DNA of 14,829 nucleotides from Oscillospiraceae bacterium (GTDB taxonomy: Bacteria; Bacillota; Clostridia; Oscillospirales; Ruminococcaceae): NCBI GenBank assembly GCA_020024175.1, contig JAHHUB010000021.1:1-14829 (forward strand), given 5' to 3'. Shown piece by piece: positions 8,276 to 14,010 of this stretch. The position numbers were made by a program, and so were the translations under genes. Below the pieces are notes generated by a model that saw only the letters and a list, made by a program, of their open reading frames with translations, searched no databases and was not told where the DNA came from. The first letter of the stretch is position 1. Each line of letters starts with the position of its first letter.

Positions 8276-9571
8276 ATGACGGATTTAATAAAATTATGTG
8301 AAAATGAAAGAGAAAATATTATATCCATAAGACGGGATTTTCACAAATACCCTGAGGTTTATTGGAGAGAATTTCGCACCACAGGTAAAATCGGTGAATA
8401 TTTAAGCAGTTTCGGATATGATGTTTATTATGGAAATGAAGTTTTAAAAGAGGATTTTGTGATGAATTACCCCACAAAATCAGAAATAGATATAGCTAAG
8501 GATTTTGCTTTAAAAAACGGCGGAAATCTTGATTATCTGGAAAAATCAGGTGGTTATACAGGACTTGCTGCAGTTTTAGACACAGGGAAAATCGGAAAAA
8601 CCATAGCACTTCGCTTTGATATAGATGCTATTGATGTTATAGAAAGCACTGACAACGACCACAGACCTTATAAAGAAGGGTTTTCTTCAGTGAACTACGG
8701 AAAAGCCCATTGCTGTGGGCATGACGGTCATATGGCTATGGGTATTACTCTTGCTAAAATTATAAGTCAGATTAAATCAGAACTATGTGGTAAAATTATA
8801 TTTATTTTTCAAGCCGGAGAAGAAACTGTTGCAGGAGGAAAAAGTTTTTCACAAAGTGATTTACTAAAAGATACAGATTATTTTTTATCCGCTCATTTGG
8901 GTATAAAAGCTGATAAATTTGATAAAGATATTGTTGGGGTAAAAGGTTTTCTTGCTACTAAGAAAATAGATGTTACTTTTTACGGAAAATCTTCCCATGC
9001 AGGTGTTTCACCACAGCTTGGAAATAATGCACTTTTAGCAGCTTCAACAGCAATTACCTCAATGTATACTCTTTGTCAGGATGGCAGAGGTTCACGCCGT
9101 GTAAATGTTGGAGCAATAAACGGCGGTGCAGCAAGAAATGTTATACCGGATAAAATAGATATTAAAATGGAAGTCCGAGGAGAAACTAACGAAATCTGTG
9201 ATGATATGTACAGAGAATGTGTAAAAGTAATGGAAAATGTTGCTGTCATGTATGGTGTAAGAGCAGATATAAGAGTGGTTGGTGAAGCTCCCGGAGCCGA
9301 AAGCGACAAAGAACTTGCAGATATTTGCGAAAAAATTATAAAAAAACTTTACCCAAGCCATGAGGTTATTAATAATTGGGATTTTGGGGCATCGGAAGAT
9401 GTTACTTTTATAATGCAAAGAGTTCAAAACCGGGGAGGTAAAAGTCATTATATGATGATTGGAACTGAACTTGCTGCACCTCATCATAATCCCAAATTTG
9501 ATATAAATGAAGAAAGCCTTATCAAAGGTGTTAAGATTTTGCTTTTAACAGTGAAAGAATTACAGAAATAA
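8276..9571 (+). CDS. M20-family metallo-amidohydrolase, AbgA-like
   Basis: A 431-residue dinuclear-metal hydrolase of the M20 aminoacylase/AbgA group, which cleaves N-acyl or p-aminobenzoyl amide bonds of amino acids. The metal site is complete: D115 and D117 in FDIDAID, the CGHDGH motif at 147-152, and catalytic glutamates E182/E183 in QAGEET. The dimerisation (lid) domain runs from about 200 to 320 with FYGKSSHAGVSPQLGNNALLAA. A late APHHN supplies another metal ligand. DNDHRPYKEGF, RVNVG and the GTELAAPHHNPKFD ending resemble E. coli AbgA, also about 430 residues long. The true start is ATG 8276, after AAGGCAGG (8258-8265); the frame stays open upstream only across the antisense of cca. 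No AbgB partner or transporter is adjacent. Substrate unknown; single-chain amidohydrolase is the safe call. Confidence 0.9.
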   Translation: MTDLIKLCENERENIISIRRDFHKYPEVYWREFRTTGKIGEYLSSFGYDVYYGNEVLKEDFVMNYPTKSEIDIAKDFALKNGGNLDYLEKSGGYTGLAAVLDTGKIGKTIALRFDIDAIDVIESTDNDHRPYKEGFSSVNYGKAHCCGHDGHMAMGITLAKIISQIKSELCGKIIFIFQAGEETVAGGKSFSQSDLLKDTDYFLSAHLGIKADKFDKDIVGVKGFLATKKIDVTFYGKSSHAGVSPQLGNNALLAASTAITSMYTLCQDGRGSRRVNVGAINGGAARNVIPDKIDIKMEVRGETNEICDDMYRECVKVMENVAVMYGVRADIRVVGEAPGAESDKELADICEKIIKKLYPSHEVINNWDFGASEDVTFIMQRVQNRGGKSHYMMIGTELAAPHHNPKFDINEESLIKGVKILLLTVKELQK

Positions 9572-9604
9572 AAATACTGGATATTTACAATATCTTAAAA
9601 ATAT

Positions 9605-9629
9605 TCCCCACATCATAAAGGTGTGGGGA
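9605..9629. terminator. Bidirectional terminator between the M20 gene and the TIM-barrel gene
   Basis: A 10-bp stem (TCCCCACATC at 9605-9614 with 9620-9629, one G-T pair) and a 5-base loop, lying between two convergent genes. On the - strand it is followed by AATATTTTTAAG, a proper T-rich tail. On the + strand the tail is TAATCTATTT. It starts 34 bases after the M20 stop codon and 5 bases before the other gene's stop codon. Confidence 0.8.
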
Positions 9630-9633
9630 TAAT

Positions 9634-10602
9634 CTATTTAACTGCATTTATTTGGGTTTGAAGTAAATTATAATGTTCTTCCCGTGAACTGCTTATTAGT
9701 TCATGAGTTAGATATTTGGGATTTATTTTCTCAATGATATTTTTAGCAGAAGAAGTTTCAAATGCTTTGTGGCTGTCAATTTGATAAATGTACATCATAA
9801 TGGAATTCATTTTTTCATTATAATTTCCTGAAAGTTCAATGGGATTTTTAAGATTATTTTTCACATATTTTCCTGTTAAAGATTGGTGCAGATGTATTCC
9901 TTTTATGTATGAAAGCAAATCTTCATGATTTGATAAAATATTCAGAATATAATCAACAGCTTGTTCCTGAGTTTCTAAATCATTGTTAAGGTGCATTAAA
10001 TGTCCTGTATCCAACATAATACCCTTATTGGCATAATTTAACTTATCCATCATTTCCTTTGTAATGTGGGGATCACGGAAATTCATGCCTGCCCACCAAA
10101 GATTTTCACAAAGAAAATCGAAGGTATAGTTTCGATTTTCAGTAAGAGTATTTATAAGGTCAGCACAGGCTGAGATAATTTCTGTGTCAGAATAACGCTG
10201 ATTATAGTGAATTGCCTCATCAAGAGTTACATCGGAAACATGAAATACCACATATTTTGCACCTATATTTTGGGCAGTGTCCAGTTCTTTTTGGTATTTA
10301 TTGATTAAATCCTGTGGGGTTATACATCCGGTATTTTTTTTACATTCTTCCAAAGAGCCGTATTCTTTAATTAATTCATGGGTATTTTCAAGCCAAATAT
10401 CTATCCAGGATGACAGGCAGTTTATATGTACTCCAATAATATTTGCCTTAGATAAATTAGAAGGAATAGTGGTATCATCTCCTACAAACATAAGTTCAAT
10501 TCCATCAAGTCCGAAGTTTTGATAAAATTTATTAAAATCGTCTGCTGAAGTGTATCTGTCCACATCAAATTTGCAGTTAGTCATATTAATTGTACTAAGC
10601 AT
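9634..10602 (-). CDS. TIM-barrel protein of the sugar phosphate isomerase/epimerase (xylose isomerase-like / AP endonuclease 2) superfamily
   Basis: A 322-residue cytoplasmic protein with the strand-end pattern of the xylose isomerase-like TIM barrel (COG1082 type). Candidate metal or catalytic residues sit at strand ends: E36 in GIEL, H59 in GVHI, H121 in VFHVSD, E167 in CENLWW, D198 and H201 in DTGH, H237/H239 in IHLHQS and E301 in THELIS. A divalent-metal isomerase, epimerase or hydrolase is therefore likely, but the substrate is unknown. ATG 10602 is preferred over an upstream in-frame start at 10668, because GAGG (10609-10612) is 6 bases before it and the longer form would overlap the upstream gene. 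The stop of the 108-residue gene ends one base before this ATG, indicating translational coupling. A terminator follows. Endonuclease IV-like DNA repair is less likely, since its nine-ligand trinuclear zinc pattern is not evident. Confidence 0.8.
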   Translation of the reverse strand: MLSTINMTNCKFDVDRYTSADDFNKFYQNFGLDGIELMFVGDDTTIPSNLSKANIIGVHINCLSSWIDIWLENTHELIKEYGSLEECKKNTGCITPQDLINKYQKELDTAQNIGAKYVVFHVSDVTLDEAIHYNQRYSDTEIISACADLINTLTENRNYTFDFLCENLWWAGMNFRDPHITKEMMDKLNYANKGIMLDTGHLMHLNNDLETQEQAVDYILNILSNHEDLLSYIKGIHLHQSLTGKYVKNNLKNPIELSGNYNEKMNSIMMYIYQIDSHKAFETSSAKNIIEKINPKYLTHELISSSREEHYNLLQTQINAVK

Positions 10603-10603
10603 A

Positions 10604-10930
10604 TTATGCCTCGATTTTGGTTTCGTTTTTTTCCTCAGAAAGCTTGCGTTCAAGCCAAATATTTGCAATTAACAAAGCAGGGTAAAGGCCTTTTTTTACT
10701 GTGGTATCTATAATCCTTTTTGGCATGGGCAAGGATTCATCTGTTGAAATAAGTGCCACAGATACATCTGTTGACATTTCTTCATCATATTTATTTTCTG
10801 TTCCGAGAATTTGCAGCATGGTAATATATTTTTCATAGGGAAATCCATAATACATGGTATTACCCTGTCTTACCAAAGGTTTTCCACGGTAATTAATAAA
10901 AGGGTTGCTGTTTTGGTTTTTTCCAGCCAT
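10604..10930 (-). CDS. Conserved-looking hypothetical protein, 108 residues
   Basis: I do not recognise the family with confidence. The product is 108 residues, soluble in appearance, with no signal peptide or membrane segment. The N-terminal half has NPFINYRGKPLVRQGNTMYY, which looks like beta-strands joined by Gly turns, then an ITMLQIL strand and a VSVALIST strand. The C-terminal half is helical (LYPALLIANIWLERKL) and ends in a charged tail. The start at ATG 10930 is supported by GGAGG (10939-10943) 8 bases upstream; an in-frame GTG at 10939 overlaps that site and is rejected. The strong ribosome binding site and the one-base spacing to the TIM-barrel gene argue that this is a real gene. 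I recall similar small proteins in other Clostridia, but cannot confirm that here. No function is proposed. Confidence 0.78.
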   Translation of the reverse strand: MAGKNQNSNPFINYRGKPLVRQGNTMYYGFPYEKYITMLQILGTENKYDEEMSTDVSVALISTDESLPMPKRIIDTTVKKGLYPALLIANIWLERKLSEEKNETKIEA

Positions 10931-10969
10931 AAAATACACCTCCGTTTTAATTAGTGTGCTGAAACATAA

Positions 10970-10994
10970 AGCAGTACCAAATTTTGATACTGCT
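10970..10994 (-). terminator. Weak hairpin between ireB and the 108-residue gene (leaky terminator or processing site)
   Basis: AGCAGTA (10970-10976) pairs with 10988-10994, then a C-A mismatch and three further pairs close a short loop. On the - strand the stem is followed by TTATGTTTC, a poor T-run, so termination would be partial at best. It lies in the 72-base gap between ireB and the next gene and could lower expression of the downstream pair relative to ireB. Confidence 0.35.
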
Positions 10995-11002
10995 CTAAAA
11001 AA

Positions 11003-11248
11003 TTAATTACTTAAATAAGACTTAACCAGCAACTGAAGAAGTTCATCACGATCTATTTTGCGTATAAGACTTCTTGCATTGTTGTAGGTGGTTATATAGG
11101 TTGGGTCTTCGGACAAAATATAACCTACAATTTGATTTATCGGGTTATAGCCTTTTTGTCTTAAAGCATCATAAACAGTTGTCAAAATATTTTTAACTTC
11201 CATTTCTTTGTCTTTGTGAATAGAAAAAGATATAGTGCGGTCATCCAT
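11003..11248 (-). CDS. ireB: IreB-family regulatory phosphoprotein (UPF0297, DUF965)
   Basis: An 81-residue protein of the IreB/YrzL family, usual length about 80-90. The family core is nearly all present: LTTVYDALRQKGYNPINQIVG, DPTYITTYNNAR, then LIRKIDRDELLQLLVKSYL. In Enterococcus faecalis IreB is phosphorylated at N-terminal threonines by the PASTA-domain kinase IreK and negatively affects cephalosporin resistance. The N-terminus here (MDDRTISFSIHKDKE) offers T5 plus serines S7 and S9. ATG 11248 is set by GAGGTG (11255-11260) at 6 bases; the frame stays open upstream to 11305 but that stretch is AT-rich leader. Usually ireB lies between alaS and ruvX; here it starts a three-gene cluster after pheST. 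The family call is firm; the role in this organism is by analogy. Confidence 0.93.
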   Translation of the reverse strand: MDDRTISFSIHKDKEMEVKNILTTVYDALRQKGYNPINQIVGYILSEDPTYITTYNNARSLIRKIDRDELLQLLVKSYLSN

Positions 11249-11296
11249 ATATATCACCTCTTTGAATAAGTATTTAAAACATTTATTACAATGAAC

Positions 11297-11325
11297 ATTA
11301 TACAATAAATCTAATTAATAATCAA
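11297..11325 (-). promoter_or_regulatory. Putative SigA promoter (proximal) for ireB
   Basis: On the - strand, TTGATT (11325-11320) and a perfect TATAAT (11302-11297) are separated by exactly 17 bases. Transcription would begin near 11290, about 40 bases before the ireB ATG. This is the best-matching promoter in the gap. Confidence 0.6.
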
Positions 11326-11420
11326 GTGAATAATGAAAATTTATTAATTCCGCAACAATTTAAATGAAGATAACAAAAAAACGGGTTTACTTTGTACAGT
11401 ATGTTAATATATATTAATAA

Positions 11421-11450
11421 ATTATAAATGCTGCTAAAGTTTTAACTCAA
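11421..11450 (-). promoter_or_regulatory. Putative distal promoter for ireB
   Basis: On the - strand, TTGAGT (11450-11445) lies 18 bases from a perfect TATAAT (11426-11421). Its -35 begins right after the T-run of the pheST terminator. The region is very AT-rich, so chance matches are likely. If real, it would give ireB a leader of roughly 165 bases. Confidence 0.35.
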
Positions 11451-11453
11451 AAA

Positions 11454-11500
11454 AGTTCCCACATACAGAAATGATAATTTTCATTTCGGTTGTGGGAACT
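11454..11500 (-). terminator. Long-stem terminator of the pheST operon
   Basis: A 10-bp perfect outer stem (AGTTCCCACA at 11454-11463 with 11491-11500) continues, after a small internal loop, into a 7-bp inner stem (11468-11474 with 11481-11487) and a 6-base loop. On the - strand the last stem bases run into TTTTTTGAG. It sits 67 bases past the pheT stop codon. The stem is longer than usual but otherwise a standard intrinsic terminator. Confidence 0.85.
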
Positions 11501-11567
11501 ATCTGAAAAGCAATATGATTTTAAATTACATTGTAATTAACATATAAACTGACAATTCCCATACAAA

Positions 11568-13949
11568 TTATGTTCTGAGTACTGCACCAATTTTTTCAGC
11601 AGCTTTCAGCATTTTAGAAATGGCGTTATCAGCTTCTTCCACAGTAAGAGTTCTGTCAGGAGCACGCAAAATAATATTGAATGCTACACTCTTTTTGTGT
11701 TCTGCAATTTGATTTCCCTTGTAAATATCAAAAAGTTCAATCTTTTCAACAATGGAACCTGCTGCAGAGGACATGGCATCTTCCAAGTCCATAACAGGCA
11801 TATTTTCATCACAGATAAGAGCTAAATCTCTTTCAATAGTAGGATATTTCGGAATAGGAGCATATTTTGACATTGGAGTTATGTTGTTGAAAAGTTCCTC
11901 AATGTCAATTACAGCTACATAGGTGCGAACTTCCAAGTCAAAGTTGCTCATTGTAAGTGGATGAACTTCACCTATATATCCCACCTGAGTATCGCCGCAA
12001 TATATGTTTGCAGCTCTGCCTGGATGAAGGAACGGATGTTCTGCTACGGCCTTAAATTTTGTTTTAATTCCTGTTTTTGCAGCGATTGTTTCCAAAATTC
12101 CCTTTACTGTAAAGAAATCACAGTCTTTACCATACATACCTATAGTAAGCATTTTCTTTTCATTTGGAAGTTTGTTATTTTCTGTATCAGTAGGAATATA
12201 AACTTTGGAAATTTCAAAGAGATGTGCATATTGATTTCTGTTGTTGTAGTTTTTGGAGAGTATATTCAGCATGGAAGGGAGAGCAGTTGTTCTCATAACG
12301 CTGGTATCTTCACCCAAAGGGTTTTTGATTACAATGGAATTTCTGAGTTTGCTGTCAGCAGGAAGATTAATTTTATCATAGTATTTAGGACTGATGAAAG
12401 AGTAAGTTACAATTTCATTTAAACCTTGAGCAATAAGAATGGTGCTGAGAGTTCTTTCAAACTTCTGCATTGGTGTCAAAGTTGCCTTTGCACTTCCTTT
12501 TAGTTCCTGGTTAGGAATATTGTTGTAACCGTAAATTCTCACAATTTCTTCGGCAATATCGGCTTTGTTTTCAATATCAGAGCGGTAACTTGGAGCATAG
12601 ATATTTCCGTTTTCAACTTTCATATCAAGTTTCTCCAATATTTTCTGCATTTCATCAGCAGTAATATTAATACCAAGGAAATTATTTGTCCATTCACAGT
12701 TAAAGGGAACTACATGAGGTGTTTTGTCAGAATTGTCAATGTCAATCATACCGTCAACAATTTCCCCGGCTCCCAAAAGTTCAATGAGTTCACAGGCACG
12801 GTTAAGAGCTTTAACTGTATTTTCAGCATCCAAACCTTTTTCAAATCTGGAGGAGCTTTCGGTTCTCATACCAAGTTTTTTAGCTTGGCGTCTGATTGAA
12901 CCTCTCATAAAGTTAGCTGATTCAAATACGATTGTATCTGTATCATCCATAATAGAACTGTATTCACCACCCATAACGCCTGCTACTGCGGAAGGACCTT
13001 CTTCATCGGCAATAACCAGCATTTCGGGGGAAAGTGTTCTTTCAATATTGTCCAAAGTTACGATTTTTTCACCTTCATAAGCGTTTCTTACAGTGATTTT
13101 TTTGCCATGTACAAGTTTGTAGTCAAATGCGTGCATTGGCTGACCGTATTCCAACATTACATAGTTTGTAATATCCACAATATTATTGATAGGTCTTATA
13201 CCGGAAGCACGAAGTCTTTCTCTCATCCAGCGTGGTGAGGGTTCAACCTTAATATTCTTAACAATTTTAGCGGAATATCTGGGACAAAGTTGGGTATTTT
13301 TAACTTCTACTGTCAGCATATCATTGATATTTCCACCACAGCCCTTTACTACAGGAGTATGAAGTTTAAGTTCCTTGTCAAATGTAATTGCAGCCTCTCT
13401 TGCAAGACCAATTACAGAAAGACAGTCAGGACGGTTTGATGTGATTTCAAATTCAACTGCAGTGTCATTAAGACCTATTGCAGACTGAATATCCTGTCCA
13501 AGTTTGCAGTCTTCATTTAAAATGAAAATACCGTCTTCCACAGCATATGGAAAATCATTTTTGGTAAGACCAAGCTCACCCAAAGAGCAGAGCATACCAT
13601 TGCTGACTTCACCACGGAGTTTTCCTTTTTTGATTTTTTTGCCGCCAGGAAGTGTACAGCCGTCTAAACATACAGGTACTATTGCACCTTCATAAAGGTT
13701 GGTAGCTCCTGTTACAATTTGTATGGGTTCACCTTGTCCAGCATCAATTTGTGTGATAACCAGAGAATCAGCGTTTGGGTGTTTTTCAATGGATAAAACC
13801 TTGCCCACAACAACATTGCTGATTTCGATGCCTTCAATTTCATAACCTTCTACTTTTGAACCTGTCATGGTCATTTTTTCGGAAAATTCTTTTGGCTCAA
13901 TGCCCTTTATATCTACAAATTCATTTAACCATCTTAATGATAAAATCAT
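11568..13949 (-). CDS. pheT: Phenylalanyl-tRNA synthetase beta subunit
   Basis: A 793-residue beta subunit, normal length, which forms the alpha2-beta2 synthetase that charges tRNA(Phe). The N-terminus MILSLRWLNEFVD is typical. The EMAP/OB tRNA-binding domain lies near residues 40-150 (VVGKVLSIEKHPNADSL through SNGMLCS). It is followed by the B3/B4 editing region that hydrolyses mischarged Tyr-tRNA(Phe), the B5 domain, the catalytic-like core with NPLGEDTSVMRTTALPS, and a C-terminal FDX-ACB anticodon-binding domain over roughly the last 95 residues (PIPKYPTIERDLAL onward). ATG 13949 follows AAAGGCGG-like sequence about 12 bases upstream. It is 61 bases downstream of pheS in the same operon. 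The gene is complete and shows no missing domain. Confidence 0.97.
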   Translation of the reverse strand: MILSLRWLNEFVDIKGIEPKEFSEKMTMTGSKVEGYEIEGIEISNVVVGKVLSIEKHPNADSLVITQIDAGQGEPIQIVTGATNLYEGAIVPVCLDGCTLPGGKKIKKGKLRGEVSNGMLCSLGELGLTKNDFPYAVEDGIFILNEDCKLGQDIQSAIGLNDTAVEFEITSNRPDCLSVIGLAREAAITFDKELKLHTPVVKGCGGNINDMLTVEVKNTQLCPRYSAKIVKNIKVEPSPRWMRERLRASGIRPINNIVDITNYVMLEYGQPMHAFDYKLVHGKKITVRNAYEGEKIVTLDNIERTLSPEMLVIADEEGPSAVAGVMGGEYSSIMDDTDTIVFESANFMRGSIRRQAKKLGMRTESSSRFEKGLDAENTVKALNRACELIELLGAGEIVDGMIDIDNSDKTPHVVPFNCEWTNNFLGINITADEMQKILEKLDMKVENGNIYAPSYRSDIENKADIAEEIVRIYGYNNIPNQELKGSAKATLTPMQKFERTLSTILIAQGLNEIVTYSFISPKYYDKINLPADSKLRNSIVIKNPLGEDTSVMRTTALPSMLNILSKNYNNRNQYAHLFEISKVYIPTDTENNKLPNEKKMLTIGMYGKDCDFFTVKGILETIAAKTGIKTKFKAVAEHPFLHPGRAANIYCGDTQVGYIGEVHPLTMSNFDLEVRTYVAVIDIEELFNNITPMSKYAPIPKYPTIERDLALICDENMPVMDLEDAMSSAAGSIVEKIELFDIYKGNQIAEHKKSVAFNIILRAPDRTLTVEEADNAISKMLKAAEKIGAVLRT

Positions 13950-13967
13950 ATTATTTTACCGCCTTTC

Positions 13968-13986
13968 TTCCCGCATTTTTCGGGAA
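13968..13986 (-). promoter_or_regulatory. Small hairpin in the pheS-pheT gap, next to the pheT ribosome binding site
   Basis: TTCCCG (13968-13973) pairs with CGGGAA (13981-13986) around a 7-base loop in the 61-base gap. On the - strand the hairpin ends one base before the AAAGGC of the pheT ribosome binding region. There is no T-run after it, so it is not a terminator. It may tune pheT translation or mark an mRNA processing site, or have no function. Confidence 0.3.
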
Positions 13987-14010
13987 AATTATATTTAAAC
14001 CGAGATTTGT

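Larger units (their letters stand above)
11249..11567. other. Intergenic region between pheT and ireB
   Basis: A 319-base non-coding stretch, the longest in the window. It holds the pheST terminator hairpin, two candidate promoters for ireB, the ireB ribosome binding site, and AT-rich palindromes at 11404-11417 and 11524-11538. I see no small gene with a ribosome binding site in it and no recognisable riboswitch or tRNA. Confidence 0.7.

Noticed and set aside
10603..10668. A 22-residue N-terminal extension of the TIM-barrel protein
   Set aside because: It would overlap the 108-residue gene, and its Lys/Arg-rich sequence does not fit a barrel start. GAGG 6 bases before ATG 10602 explains the start.
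11249..11305. A longer IreB with 19 extra N-terminal residues
   Set aside because: The extension runs through the likely ribosome binding site and promoter, and family members begin close to the MDD start at 11248.
11404..11417. A perfect 14-base palindrome, TTAATATATATTAA
   Set aside because: It is made only of A and T in a very AT-rich gap, where such palindromes arise by chance. It is not placed over a promoter box in a telling way.
11524..11538. A palindrome AATTACA-T-TGTAATT downstream of pheT
   Set aside because: Its centre is too short for an RNA hairpin, it has no T-run, and there is no promoter nearby for it to act as an operator.
11961..12422. A 153-codon open frame on the + strand
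   Set aside because: It is antisense to pheT, with no domain and no convincing ribosome binding site.
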